Of a DNA stretch of 64,000 nt, positions 1 to 9,056 are shown piece by piece. Location: positions 64,001 through 128,000 of IMG/VR virus record IMGVR_UViG_3300047552_001889; one strand, written 5' to 3'. The notes beneath the pieces were generated by a model, which saw only the letters and a program-made list of their open reading frames with translations, did not search any database and had not been told where the DNA came from. The DNA comes from a virus. Within the stretch, counting starts at the first letter, position 1, and each line of letters opens with the position of its first letter. The translations under genes were made by a program, and so were the position numbers.

Positions 1-734
1 ACCATATCGGAAATGCTTGAGCGCTTTCTCATAATTTCCCATTCATCCTCTGTGTAGAATGCAATTACTCTATCATCAGAAACGAACTCATACTTAAGAG
101 AACCAATTTGACCCATTCTGTTCTTTTTGGTGCTCATTGTTCTTTCTCCAGTCTTAGGGTCGGCAATCAAGAAAATAGGAACGTCAACATCAAATACTGT
201 TGCAGCTGGACCCTCAATCTGGTTTTGAGCATTCATCTGGACAATCAACACAGCAATTCCCTCTGTCTTATCCTTCCAGTCGTAAAGGTCCTTGATGATG
301 TTCTTGTAATTGTCATACTTGAACTTTCCATTCTCCTTGGAGAGTAAGTCAGCAGCATGCTGTAGAGAGTCAACAATCACAAGTAGAGGCTTCTCATCAT
401 AAATGTACTTCATGAAAGAAGACCATGTATCAAAGTCGTCAACGTCACAAATCAATTCATCATCACCAGTCTTAATTCGAGAAGTTTGGCGAGCCACAGA
501 GGACTTACGACTCTCAAGAGCGTAGAAGACTGATTTTTCTCCAGGCTTAAGGTCTTTCTGTAGCTTCTTGCAAAGAGTTGTCTTTCCAGCTCCAGAAGTA
601 CCAGCAAGCGCAATCATTGTTGCAAGCTCTACACCACCAACTGTTGAAATGAAATTGTCAAAAGTTTCATCGCCAAACTTAACAGTTTCTCTGTCAACAA
701 TTTGTACTTTACTATAAGGAATCGCCTTTGACAT
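1..734 (-). CDS. RadA/Sms-like RecA-fold ATPase (partial, C-terminus off the window)
   Basis: Read from the reverse strand: an ATG at 734-732 opens a frame of 244 codons that runs off the left edge. Walker A is GTSGAGKT (residues 45-52) and the Walker B-like strand ends in VIVDSLQ (119-125). A KKNRMG stretch at about 203-208 matches the RadA signature KNRFG, and the neighbouring AGxSGAGK, IVQMN and IEGP pieces also follow RadA order. The N-terminal C4 zinc finger of bacterial RadA is absent. RadA is a RecA-fold branch-migration helicase in recombination; a role in phage recombination or replication restart is inferred. The gene is divergent from the rest of the window and has its own phage-type promoter at 764-792. 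A KaiC-like or DnaB-like ATPase is the alternative. Confidence 0.75.
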   Translation of the reverse strand, partial: MSKAIPYSKVQIVDRETVKFGDETFDNFISTVGGVELATMIALAGTSGAGKTTLCKKLQKDLKPGEKSVFYALESRKSSVARQTSRIKTGDDELICDVDDFDTWSSFMKYIYDEKPLLVIVDSLQHAADLLSKENGKFKYDNYKNIIKDLYDWKDKTEGIAVLIVQMNAQNQIEGPAATVFDVDVPIFLIADPKTGERTMSTKKNRMGQIGSLKYEFVSDDRVIAFYTEDEWEIMRKRSSISDM

Positions 735-763
735 AATTAATGATTTAAAAAAGGTTTATATTA

Positions 764-792
764 TTATACGGATTTAAACAATAAATGTTACA
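764..792 (-). promoter_or_regulatory. Phage-type promoter, leftward
   Basis: On the minus strand: TGTAAC (792-787), 16 bases, CGTATAA (770-764). It lies 29 bases before the ATG of the RadA-like gene. It is back to back with the rightward copy at 836-864. Confidence 0.8.
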
Positions 793-835
793 CTTGAACA
801 CTGCTCTAACAATTATTTTTTTAAAAATCACATTT

Positions 836-864
836 TGAAACATTTTATTATTAATTTCGTATAA
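836..864 (+). promoter_or_regulatory. Phage-type promoter
   Basis: TGAAAC (836-841), 16 bases, CGTATAA (858-864). Only 9 bases separate it from the ATG at 874, so the transcript probably starts at or very near the start codon. Confidence 0.8.
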
Positions 865-873
865 GAAACTGAT

Positions 874-1209
874 ATGACGGAAGAAACATTAAGAGACATA
901 CGTAGCAGGTATCCGAACATTACTGGTGAGGAACTTAAGGCGCTTAGCCCAGAGGAGTGGAATAAGTGTAGCATTGCTCTACTTGAAGGTATTTCTATTG
1001 ACTATAAGAACCAGCTTCAAGACCTGTTCAAGAACAGCAAGAAATTGATTGAAGATGGAGTTTCATTAGAGGATATTGATTGGCTTAAGGAATATCTTAG
1101 AGATTGCAAGAATAGTGTTGAATCTCAGCTAAAGGAGCGAGTATTGGAACAACAGTATCTTAGAGGTGGATTGAATTCACCATGGTGCTATAAACACAAG
1201 GAGGCGTAA
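874..1209 (+). CDS. Hypothetical protein, 111 aa, helical
   Basis: Not recognised. Acidic, mostly helical protein with no obvious motif. First gene after a phage-type promoter; its TAA overlaps the next ATG (TAATG), so translation of the two is probably coupled. Confidence 0.7.
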   Translation: MTEETLRDIRSRYPNITGEELKALSPEEWNKCSIALLEGISIDYKNQLQDLFKNSKKLIEDGVSLEDIDWLKEYLRDCKNSVESQLKERVLEQQYLRGGLNSPWCYKHKEA

Positions 1210-2030
1210 TGAATTCACTAAAAAGTTTAATGCAGAACACATATTGGGTCGCAATCATAGTATTTGTGTCTCAACTGGTATTTATCTATCTCAGAACTCT
1301 GAATGTAATCTATACAACAGAGAAGAAAATCTGGATGTCAATTTTCACTGGAGTTGGAATTGGATTCTTAACTCTTATTTCCTTTGAAATTGGTATTGAC
1401 TCCCTTAAGAGTGGAGAGCCAGTTCCTATTATCCTATTCCTAGCTGGAGGTGCATTTGGAACGTGGTGGGGAATCAGACAAAATGCAAGAATGGAGGTTC
1501 CAGTTACAAAAGATGATGAGCAGTCCGAAAAGGTTCTAAGTGAGATTGACAAGATAAAGACTAATTATGATAAAATATTAGAAGAGCTTTATAGTGTCAA
1601 GAAAGAATTAGAGAATAAGGATAAGGAAATCAGTAGTAACATCCACTACAGAAAAGTAAATAGAAAGCTTGATGGATGGAAGAAGGAACATGAGTTTATT
1701 GAGTTCTACTCAAAGATTTATGTGCTAGATAATGGTGATAGAAAGAAGAATCCACCATACGTCTCAATGAGTTCTAGTGGAGTAATCGACAAGTATGATA
1801 AAACCATTGGTCCAGAATCAAAGCTTAGATGCTTCATGATTACAAAGCTTGTAATTCCTAACTATTTTAGCGAACAAGAATTGTCAGTTGCTGTATCAGC
1901 AGGTCCTGAAAGAAATAACTTTGAAAGTGTATTCGGTATGTCGTACAGAGAGATTATCGCTATTATGTACGAGCATAACTATCACAGAGTAAAGAATGAA
2001 ATGTACACACTCAATTTCTATGAAATATGA
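1209..2030 (+). CDS. Hypothetical membrane protein with coiled coil, 273 aa
   Basis: Not recognised. Three hydrophobic segments are visible (about residues 12-30, 42-62 and 72-90, the last containing GGAFGTWWGI). A charged coiled coil follows (about 105-145), then a soluble C-terminal domain of about 120 residues. It starts in a TAATG overlap and ends in an ATGA overlap with the next gene. Confidence 0.7.
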   Translation: MNSLKSLMQNTYWVAIIVFVSQLVFIYLRTLNVIYTTEKKIWMSIFTGVGIGFLTLISFEIGIDSLKSGEPVPIILFLAGGAFGTWWGIRQNARMEVPVTKDDEQSEKVLSEIDKIKTNYDKILEELYSVKKELENKDKEISSNIHYRKVNRKLDGWKKEHEFIEFYSKIYVLDNGDRKKNPPYVSMSSSGVIDKYDKTIGPESKLRCFMITKLVIPNYFSEQELSVAVSAGPERNNFESVFGMSYREIIAIMYEHNYHRVKNEMYTLNFYEI

Positions 2031-2446
2031 AAGAGGCTGAATTGAAGCATAGCTCTCCAGAGAACAAGCTAAAGCTATTCACAATGGGATTGAACCTTGA
2101 GGTTCAACCATACTGGCTCATCAAGCAAATGATTAGCTATAATAGCCAGAGTATGATTGATGAGCTAATTGAGAAGCAATATAGGGAGGCTCTTGATAGA
2201 TTCGCATTCTGGCAATCTAAAACAATTGAAAATATTAAGGAAGACGAGGATGGTGAAGTCATATTTGATAATATGAAGTATCATCAGCATGTTCAGGAAA
2301 TACAGGATGTAGCAGACATCTCAAGAGACCTACTGCCTTTACATTCTGATTATGAGTGTATTGAGCTTACAGATGAGCAAATGAATGCAAAAGAGTTAGC
2401 CTACAAATATTGGGGCTACAATAAGTTTTATGGATATAAAGATTGA
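2027..2446 (+). CDS. Hypothetical protein, 139 aa
   Basis: Not recognised. Soluble, helical, rich in charged residues; no cysteine cluster or nucleotide motif. ATGA overlap with the gene before it places it in the same operon. Confidence 0.65.
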   Translation: MKEAELKHSSPENKLKLFTMGLNLEVQPYWLIKQMISYNSQSMIDELIEKQYREALDRFAFWQSKTIENIKEDEDGEVIFDNMKYHQHVQEIQDVADISRDLLPLHSDYECIELTDEQMNAKELAYKYWGYNKFYGYKD

Positions 2447-2451
2447 GTGAT

Positions 2452-2631
2452 ATGCAATTTAAAGTTGGTGATAAAGTTGTTAAAAAATCTGGAAAACCAT
2501 TTAAGAATGGTGAAAAAAATCAAACAATATTTTCTTTGGGCAAAAATGAACAGCACCCAAATAATAAAGATTGTGCTGTTTTTTCAGATGGCTCTGTTTG
2601 TAATTTACAAATGTTAAAATTAGAAGAGTAA
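2452..2631 (+). CDS. Small SH3-like protein, 59 aa
   Basis: Short beta-rich protein opening MQFKVGDKVVKKSGKPF, a pattern typical of small SH3/KOW-like phage proteins; precise function unknown. An in-frame TTG at 2443 would add three residues, but ATG 2452 is preferred because every well-supported gene here starts with ATG. Its stop overlaps the next start (TAATG). Confidence 0.65.
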   Translation: MQFKVGDKVVKKSGKPFKNGEKNQTIFSLGKNEQHPNNKDCAVFSDGSVCNLQMLKLEE

Positions 2632-2882
2632 TGGGAGTATTACCTTGTCACAGAATTGATTGTGATTCAATTATGTGTAATACATATGTTCATTCAGTTG
2701 GATATGTGTGTCAAAGTTGTCAAAATGAATTCAAGGATTATCTTGAGTCAAATCGCATAGATACACCAACCGAAGGAGAAATTGAGAGAGAGTTGATTAA
2801 GTTTATGGCAACATCTAAGAATAGATTTTCAGTTGGTGATGAAATGACTGTTGAACAATTTTTTGAAAAACATACAAGATGA
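2631..2882 (+). CDS. Small zinc-binding protein, 83 aa
   Basis: Begins MGVLPCHRIDCDSIMC and continues with a CQSC pair near residue 29-32, so four or more cysteines could hold one zinc ion. Similar zinc-ribbon proteins of unknown function occur in many phages. It overlaps neighbours on both sides (TAATG upstream, ATGA downstream). Confidence 0.65.
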   Translation: MGVLPCHRIDCDSIMCNTYVHSVGYVCQSCQNEFKDYLESNRIDTPTEGEIERELIKFMATSKNRFSVGDEMTVEQFFEKHTR

Positions 2883-3715
2883 ATTTAGTTAAAATGAAAA
2901 ACCAAGAACTTTGGAACAAGCTTCAAGACTTCAATCTTGATGACCCTAATGCAGCCTTTTCTCTTTCTCAGAGGTTGGCTAGAGAAAATGGATGGTCAAT
3001 TGACTATTCAAAGAGAGTAATTGATGAGTACAAGAAGTTTCTCTACTTATCAGTAGTTGAAAAGCGTTCGCTTACTCCTTCAGATGAAGTTGACCAAGCT
3101 TGGCACCTACACATGATTTACACCAACTCCTACTGGAATGACCTATGTAAGAATACGTTGGGTATGAGCTTTCACCATGGGCCAACCAAGGGTGGAGAAA
3201 CAGAGAAGGTTAAGTACAATGACCAGTATACAAAAACTCTTGAGCTTTACAAGGAAAATTTTGGACATGACGCTCCAAGTGATATTTGGCCAGATGTTGA
3301 CACAAGGTTTTCAAATGTAGTTTACAGAAGAGTAAACATGCATGAGAACATCGTGCTAAACAAGTCAAAAGTTGCAAGCTATATGCTATCGTTTGTCATT
3401 GCTCCTCTTTTGGTAGTTATATCAGCAATGTTCATCTTTGCAAGAGGAATCAACTGGGGTAAGGTTATGCTCTGGGTATTCTTCATCGTTGTTATCTTCT
3501 TTATCGTCAGAGGAATCTGGAGATACATTAACAGAAACAGTAGAGGTGGCGGCTCAAGTGGTAGCTCAGGCTCAAGCGACAGTGGATGTAGTATATTTAG
3601 CTCATTCTTCGGATGTGGTGGAGACAGTGGATGCGGTAGCAGTGGTTGTGGAAGCAGTGGTTGTGGAAGCAGCGGTTGTGGTGGATGTGGTGGCTGTGGA
3701 GGCTGTGGAAGTTAA
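2879..3715 (+). CDS. Glycine-rich-domain (GRDP/PF07173-like) membrane protein, 278 aa
   Basis: The N-terminal soluble domain carries DEVDQAWHLHM (residues 69-79), FHHGPTKGG (about 98-106) and FGHDAPSDIWP (about 128-138), the hallmarks of GRDP-like (DUF1399) proteins. Two membrane segments follow (about 166-188 and 194-214). The C-terminal 55 residues are a low-complexity Gly/Ser/Cys tail built on repeats of GCGSS and CGG. Cellular proteins with this layout are known in bacteria; their biochemical role is not established. In this phage it probably sits in the inner membrane. The repeated tail suggests metal or disulphide chemistry (inference). ATG 2894 is an alternative start. Confidence 0.75.
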   Translation: MNLVKMKNQELWNKLQDFNLDDPNAAFSLSQRLARENGWSIDYSKRVIDEYKKFLYLSVVEKRSLTPSDEVDQAWHLHMIYTNSYWNDLCKNTLGMSFHHGPTKGGETEKVKYNDQYTKTLELYKENFGHDAPSDIWPDVDTRFSNVVYRRVNMHENIVLNKSKVASYMLSFVIAPLLVVISAMFIFARGINWGKVMLWVFFIVVIFFIVRGIWRYINRNSRGGGSSGSSGSSDSGCSIFSSFFGCGGDSGCGSSGCGSSGCGSSGCGGCGGCGGCGS

Positions 3716-3736
3716 TCTTAAAAAACAATTGAATAA

Positions 3737-5155
3737 ATGGAAAATATAAAATCAATACTTGACGAGATTTCTGCAGAACCAGGAACCAATGCTAAGATGT
3801 CAATCCTTAATAAGTACTCAGATAATGAGCTACTTAAAACAACGCTATACTTGGCTATGTCCAAGAGAGTTAAATTCTACATTAAGCAAATTCCAGATTT
3901 CCAGTACATTGGAGATGACAATGGTCTTGAGTGGGCTATTGAACAACTTCATAGGCTATCCTCAAGAGAGTTTACTGGAACAGCTGCCGTCAATCATCTG
4001 CAATACATTCTTGGTGGAGTAAATCCAAGTGACCAATATGTCGTGAAAAGAATTATCGAGAAGGACCTCAAAATTGGAATTGGAAGAACAAATGTTAACA
4101 AGGTAATCGAGAGTCTTGTTGAGAAAACTCCATACATGGGTGCTAAGTCCTATGATAAGAAGCTTGTCGAGGCTGTCATTAAGAAAGGTAAGGCTCTTAG
4201 TCAAATAAAGATGGATGGTAGATATGCGAATGCAATCATTCGAGATGGTGATGTTGAGCTTGAGAGTAGAGCTGGCGAGCCAAATGGACTCAAGGATGCT
4301 CTATTCCTTAAGGAGTTATCCCAGCTGGGTGATGAAATCGTTTTGAATGGTGAGCTTACGGTTATCGGAGTCCCAGTTAGAAGAACTGCAAACGGAATTG
4401 TTTCTTCCCTTGTTGACATTCAACTTAAGGAAGAGGAACGTGGTCCAGTTGAGACTCAAAAGAAGATTGATGAATTCTTGAAGAAGCACAGAGCTGACTT
4501 CGGAAAGGATGACCTCACATTTCAAGAGGCTCTTGATTCAGTTGTTTACACCTGCTGGGATATGATTAAAGTGGAGGAGTACTATGAGAAAAAATCAAAG
4601 AGACCATACGAAACTAGATTTGAAGAGCTTAACGCTTTAATTAGCGAGAAAAATCCAACAAGAATCGAAATCGTTGAAACCAGAGAGGTTACAACTGTGA
4701 AGGAAGCTATGCAACACTTTACAGAAGCAATTGAGAGAGAACTTGAGGGTACAATTCTTAAGGACTCGAAAGGTGAGTGGAAAGATGGAAAACCTAACTG
4801 GCAAGTTAAGATGAAGCTTGACATGAATGTTGACCTTAGGATTATTGGATTTGAGATGGGAACTCCTGGAACTAAGAATGAAAACTGGGTCTCTACTCTA
4901 AATTTAGAATCGTCATGTGGTCTTCTTAAGACTAACCCTTCAAACATGGATGAAAATATGATGCAGTATGTAACCGACAACCAGGATAAGCTAATGGGTG
5001 CAATCGTTGAGGTAAACTGTAAGGGTCTTTCTCAGAATAAGTTTGGAGATTGGTCACTAATGCACCCATCTGTCGTTGAGATTCGAGAAGATAAAGATAC
5101 TTGCGATTCGCTTGAGTCAGCTAAGGCAATTGAAGAATCTGTAAAGAGTTTATAA
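3737..5155 (+). CDS. ATP-dependent DNA ligase (T4 gp30-like), 472 aa
   Basis: Seals nicks in duplex DNA through a lysine-AMP intermediate. The adenylylation motif I is KMDGR with Lys158. Motif III is NGELTVIG (about 204-211), motif IV EGTILKD (about 337-343) and motif V WQVKMK (about 355-360). The helical N-terminal domain (about 1-140) and the length of 472 residues fit T4 gp30-type ligases (487 aa in T4). A C-terminal OB-fold domain is consistent with the last 110 residues. Expected role: joining Okazaki fragments and repair during phage replication. It follows the GRDP-like gene after 21 bases without its own recognisable promoter. Confidence 0.95.
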   Translation: MENIKSILDEISAEPGTNAKMSILNKYSDNELLKTTLYLAMSKRVKFYIKQIPDFQYIGDDNGLEWAIEQLHRLSSREFTGTAAVNHLQYILGGVNPSDQYVVKRIIEKDLKIGIGRTNVNKVIESLVEKTPYMGAKSYDKKLVEAVIKKGKALSQIKMDGRYANAIIRDGDVELESRAGEPNGLKDALFLKELSQLGDEIVLNGELTVIGVPVRRTANGIVSSLVDIQLKEEERGPVETQKKIDEFLKKHRADFGKDDLTFQEALDSVVYTCWDMIKVEEYYEKKSKRPYETRFEELNALISEKNPTRIEIVETREVTTVKEAMQHFTEAIERELEGTILKDSKGEWKDGKPNWQVKMKLDMNVDLRIIGFEMGTPGTKNENWVSTLNLESSCGLLKTNPSNMDENMMQYVTDNQDKLMGAIVEVNCKGLSQNKFGDWSLMHPSVVEIREDKDTCDSLESAKAIEESVKSL

Positions 5156-5157
5156 CA

Positions 5158-5532
5158 ATGGAAAAGGATTTTAAGTACTCAATAAGAATAAGAAAAAATA
5201 AAAAACTTCTTGTTGAAGAAACTGTTACGTTTGGAAGCTTGAAGTGCCCTTTCCCAGATGATTGGAAGAATAGTGGAGTGGCTATTCAGGCTCTTGAGGA
5301 CTATAAGGATTCAATGGTTCAAAATCACTTCGAAATTTCATATGAAGAGCTTGATGAAAGTCAGGAAGAGAAAATGGAAAAAATCTATTTTGAAGATGAG
5401 TGTAAAGAAATCGCCTGGAAAGCCTACATGAGTAGAACGGATGAGAGAGAGTTTGAGCTGATTCACAGAAAGTCTGCAAGAGATGAGTTTGAGAAGTGGT
5501 GGATTAAAAATGGTAAGAAAAATGAAGGATAA
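5158..5532 (+). CDS. Hypothetical protein, 124 aa
   Basis: Not recognised. Acidic protein with a beta-rich first half and a helical, Trp-containing second half. It starts two bases after the ligase stop and overlaps the next gene by 11 bases. Confidence 0.65.
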   Translation: MEKDFKYSIRIRKNKKLLVEETVTFGSLKCPFPDDWKNSGVAIQALEDYKDSMVQNHFEISYEELDESQEEKMEKIYFEDECKEIAWKAYMSRTDEREFELIHRKSARDEFEKWWIKNGKKNEG

Positions 5533-5947
5533 TACAGTTAAGAATCTTTGGATTGGACTCTTCTTCCTGTTCTCAATAGTTTCAGTTTGGACCTACTTTG
5601 AGTTCAGAGAAAAGGAAAGGCTTAGTATTGAGTACAAGACTACACAGAAAGAACTCCAGAAGGAGCTTGATATGAATGCGAAGTGTAATCATCATGTGGA
5701 CTCTCTGCAGGATATTAATGATAGGCTTTCACACTATGAGTCGCTTACAATGGCTATGCTTCACAGAGATGAGGCCACCAAGCGTCTTAAGAATGTGGGT
5801 GATATTGTCTACCTTAAGATTGACTCATCAAGAGTTGTGATTGAGGACATCATAATTGGTGGTGGAAAGTATAACTACTTCATCAAGTACAGGGTTCTAC
5901 TTAAGGATGAATCAAAGCGAGAAATAACACCAGAAATGATTTATTAA
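5522..5947 (+). CDS. Single-pass membrane protein with coiled coil, 141 aa
   Basis: Not recognised. One N-terminal hydrophobic segment (LWIGLFFLFSIVSVWTYF, about residues 8-25) is followed by a coiled coil and a small C-terminal domain. This is the layout of an inner-membrane anchored periplasmic protein. Start chosen at ATG 5522; in-frame upstream starts at 5483 and 5510 would lie deeper inside the previous gene. A spanin-like role is possible but not supported by any motif. Confidence 0.6.
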   Translation: MKDNTVKNLWIGLFFLFSIVSVWTYFEFREKERLSIEYKTTQKELQKELDMNAKCNHHVDSLQDINDRLSHYESLTMAMLHRDEATKRLKNVGDIVYLKIDSSRVVIEDIIIGGGKYNYFIKYRVLLKDESKREITPEMIY

Positions 5948-5948
5948 A

Positions 5949-6425
5949 ATGATTCCAAAAAAAATAAAAATGTCAGTAATGACAAGTAATGGTGATGGAG
6001 GTTTTTCTTTTTCTGGAGATAAAGAATATGTACCATATCCATTAACTGGCTTTAAGGCAGATAATACATTTTCTATGAATGCCAATACTGGTGTTGGAAG
6101 GTATTGTGATACAAGCTTTTTTAGAAATAAAAAAGAAGGAGAAATTGTTTTTTTTAAAAACAGTAAAACACCTTATTGTGCTATGTTTACTAATATTAAT
6201 TATGATTGGAGTACGAGTTGTGAAATGTATTTTATAGGTGCCGAACTTAAATTTTTATTTTTTTTAAAAGATTATTGGCAACTTGTAGAAGAATCTTTTA
6301 TTGAAATGTATCACAATGAAGAAATTACATCAGAAGAGTTTTATCAAGAGATGTTTAAAATTTTCAGCATTGATGATGCCTTGCAGATTTGTAGCGAAGA
6401 AGTTGTTAAATTTTTAAATAAATGA
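5949..6425 (+). CDS. Hypothetical protein, 158 aa
   Basis: Not recognised. Aromatic-rich, with FFRNKKEGEIVFFKN in the middle. The gene is clearly more AT-rich than the ligase before it (mostly AAA, TTT and TTA codons), suggesting a different recent origin. Confidence 0.6.
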   Translation: MIPKKIKMSVMTSNGDGGFSFSGDKEYVPYPLTGFKADNTFSMNANTGVGRYCDTSFFRNKKEGEIVFFKNSKTPYCAMFTNINYDWSTSCEMYFIGAELKFLFFLKDYWQLVEESFIEMYHNEEITSEEFYQEMFKIFSIDDALQICSEEVVKFLNK

Positions 6426-6440
6426 AAAAATAAAATTAAT

Positions 6441-7019
6441 ATGGAATCAATAGACTTAACAATTTTGCCTGAGTGGCAACGAGATTCAAATAATGCAAAG
6501 CTTCAGGCTTGGTATAATAAAAATGCTGAAGATACTTCTGATACAATGAAGTATAAGGAAGCTATGTCAGACCAGTTTGTGTTTATTCGTGACACATTTT
6601 CATATGACCTATTCAGAGAGAAGCTCGTATCTCTTGAACCAGTGTCTACACACACATCAAAGTCAGTCAGGCTTCCAGTGTATAAGGCTGTTCTAGTAGA
6701 TGGAACAACCATAATTGCTAGATGTAATTTCCACGACTGGAAGGTTTCTGTATGGTCTCCAAGAGAGCTTTGCTTTCCTGCTAGTCTTTTGAATAGGGGT
6801 GGCTCAGAAAAAATAAATAGAGTTTATTGTGAGGGCTTCAAAGATGAGTGGGTGCTTGATAGCTATGAGAACAATAAGAAGGAATTCACGGTTGAGCTTT
6901 CCCCTGGAGAGAAATATATGTGGACATTTTTGTTTTTGCTCAATGAGCAAGTACCAGAGCCTAATAGCGGAGAATCTGACGACACAGGAACAGAAGTTGC
7001 AATTGCAATGGGAAGATAA
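6441..7019 (+). CDS. Hypothetical protein, 192 aa
   Basis: Not recognised. Soluble, beta-rich middle (residues 70-110) and an acidic C-terminal tail. No catalytic motif seen. Confidence 0.6.
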   Translation: MESIDLTILPEWQRDSNNAKLQAWYNKNAEDTSDTMKYKEAMSDQFVFIRDTFSYDLFREKLVSLEPVSTHTSKSVRLPVYKAVLVDGTTIIARCNFHDWKVSVWSPRELCFPASLLNRGGSEKINRVYCEGFKDEWVLDSYENNKKEFTVELSPGEKYMWTFLFLLNEQVPEPNSGESDDTGTEVAIAMGR

Positions 7020-7039
7020 TTTCTTATTTTTTAAATAAA

Positions 7040-9055
7040 ATGGATACACCAACTAATTATGACAATGTGTGTCAAAAGGCTCTTGATGCACAAAAAAAGT
7101 ATAATTTAACCGATACTCAAACTTTGCTATATAACCATATATGCAGAGGTGACTTCTATTTACGAAATGAAGATGGTGAGAAATTTTATCATCATCATAA
7201 CAATGGTTTTGGTTGGAGTGGAGATAGAAAATGGGTGAAAAAACAGATGCAACCACTGGTTAAGGCAGGGTTGGTTAAACATGAGTCACTTCACAACTGT
7301 CGAGACCCAAGATATACTTCGTGGGTTTGGTATGATGCTGATTATGATTATAACGAACTCATTAATGCAAGTTGTTATGTGACAACTAGCAAGATATTTA
7401 TGATTAAGCATTATCTGAATCTACCAGATGGATTTAAGAAAAAAAATGTTACTTATGGCGATTTTGAGTTCATATATAATAACAACATATGGAGCTTGAG
7501 GTACAAAGGACAAGAAGACAACATTTCTTTTGACCATAATGGAGAAGGAAAAATAAGAAGTCATTATGACTTTAGTCGAACTTATTCCTCGTTTAGTGAG
7601 ATGACCCATCAAATATGGAGTTATTTGGCTCATGAAGGAAAAGAATACACTGATAAAATTCCTGGAACCACAACGAAGAGATATTTTTCTCCACAAGAGC
7701 TGATTGATAGAAAGGAAGCTATTGATAAAAGGAGACGAGAGCGAGAAGAGGCTGAGAGAAAAAGATTAGAGGAAGAGAAAGAAGCCAAAAGACTCCAAGA
7801 CATTCTTGATGAAAAAAGAAAAATAACATATACGTTTGAATATATCAAAGCGGATAAAGAATCTGGAATTGAGGTTAACGATTTTGTAATTATTCCGAGT
7901 AATGGTAAAGAGTTTGTTGGATACATCGTGCAGACAGATTGTTCGTCCCCAGCTGTAATAAAAGCTAGTTGTAGAGTTTCTGTTGGAAAATGGAACATAG
8001 GATACGGCTCTTGTAAGGAAGGTTTTTTTATAGCTGAAATAAAAGTTAATGGCAAAAAAATCACAGTAGAAGAGTTCAAGGAGCTACAGGAAGTTTTAAA
8101 TTTTAACAACTTATACATTGGTGAGTTAAATTATGTACCATCTCTTACAGAAGAAGAAATCTATAATAAGATGACTGAAGTATCCACATTCAATAACAGA
8201 GAAATTGAATATCTTGAGGAAAGAGGATTTCAGATTTTAAAAAGAGAAGAGTGGGACAAAAATGGTTTTAGTCATAAGCATATGGCTTCTGTTGCAGCTA
8301 TTCCAGGAGTTAATAGTCACTATCTTTTTAAGAGCGCAACTAAAAACTGGGATGACCTTGAATTTCAACCATATTTCTCAACAGTTCAATTTAGTAGTCC
8401 TTGGAATAAAGAAAGTGATGCGTATAAGCGTCACTGGGAAAATACATGTAGATGGTGTTCGAGTCAAGGCGGATATAGTCTAGCTTATGGAAAAACTGTT
8501 GAGGAATTTATTGATAATAAATTTTTCATAGAGCATGCCCCAAAGATAATGCCAGTTGAATTTAAGTTCAATAAGATTTATTTGAATCATGATTATACTC
8601 AAGAAGGTTATAAAAATGAGACAATAGATATTATAAGTGGTGGATACGAAAAATTGGCAGCTAAAGATTTTAGTATGATAATTGAGCTGAAGGCTAATAA
8701 AAGGCCTAAGAAAGTTGATGAATACTTAAGAGGGACTAAGGGGTGGAGAGGTCGAATTAATCACTGCACCAGGAGCAAATATATGGATGTTGATTATGAA
8801 GCCATTGAAGAAGATGTGAAACATTATCTAGGGATTAAAAAAAGAGGTAATCCTGGAAAAGATGACTTCTGCATGGTTCTCGCAAGAGCTGGAGACAGAG
8901 TTCTTGTTGGGTATGGACACCGCTATAGTGGAAGTAGAAGGTCTCTTGATTCACGAAACATCGAATCCATGCTAAAAGGAAAAAAGATAAAAGGTAGTTT
9001 TTATCTTAAGACTCATGGAAAAAACCATTTCTTGGAACCATTAAAAAAAATTTAA
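7040..9055 (+). CDS. Large hypothetical protein with central charged helix, 671 aa
   Basis: Not recognised; the largest gene in the window. The first 110 residues (LTDTQTLLYNHIC, WVKKQMQPLVKAGLVKHE) resemble a winged-helix fold. A long Arg/Glu-rich helix (about 225-265) separates them from a beta-rich second half with scattered Trp, His and Cys. No nucleotide-binding or nuclease motif could be assigned. Codon use is AT-rich compared with the flanking genes. It lies in the same run as the genes around it (20 bases after the previous stop, 1 base before the next start). Confidence 0.65.
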   Translation: MDTPTNYDNVCQKALDAQKKYNLTDTQTLLYNHICRGDFYLRNEDGEKFYHHHNNGFGWSGDRKWVKKQMQPLVKAGLVKHESLHNCRDPRYTSWVWYDADYDYNELINASCYVTTSKIFMIKHYLNLPDGFKKKNVTYGDFEFIYNNNIWSLRYKGQEDNISFDHNGEGKIRSHYDFSRTYSSFSEMTHQIWSYLAHEGKEYTDKIPGTTTKRYFSPQELIDRKEAIDKRRREREEAERKRLEEEKEAKRLQDILDEKRKITYTFEYIKADKESGIEVNDFVIIPSNGKEFVGYIVQTDCSSPAVIKASCRVSVGKWNIGYGSCKEGFFIAEIKVNGKKITVEEFKELQEVLNFNNLYIGELNYVPSLTEEEIYNKMTEVSTFNNREIEYLEERGFQILKREEWDKNGFSHKHMASVAAIPGVNSHYLFKSATKNWDDLEFQPYFSTVQFSSPWNKESDAYKRHWENTCRWCSSQGGYSLAYGKTVEEFIDNKFFIEHAPKIMPVEFKFNKIYLNHDYTQEGYKNETIDIISGGYEKLAAKDFSMIIELKANKRPKKVDEYLRGTKGWRGRINHCTRSKYMDVDYEAIEEDVKHYLGIKKRGNPGKDDFCMVLARAGDRVLVGYGHRYSGSRRSLDSRNIESMLKGKKIKGSFYLKTHGKNHFLEPLKKI

Positions 9056-9056
9056 A

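Noticed and set aside
108-347. Rightward open frame of 79 codons
   Set aside because: It lies entirely antisense to the RadA-like ATPase gene, whose motifs are clear; its translation shows no protein-like features.
3438-3749. Second frame over the Gly/Cys-rich tail (Val/Ala-rich translation)
   Set aside because: It is the shifted reading of a repetitive region; the GRDP-like frame with membrane helices and family motifs is the real one.
4582-4980. 132-codon leftward frame inside the ligase gene
   Set aside because: Antisense shadow of a gene with complete ligase motifs; no promoter or start context.
7630-8118. 162-codon leftward frame inside the 671-aa gene
   Set aside because: Ser/Leu-rich antisense translation typical of shadows; no independent signals.
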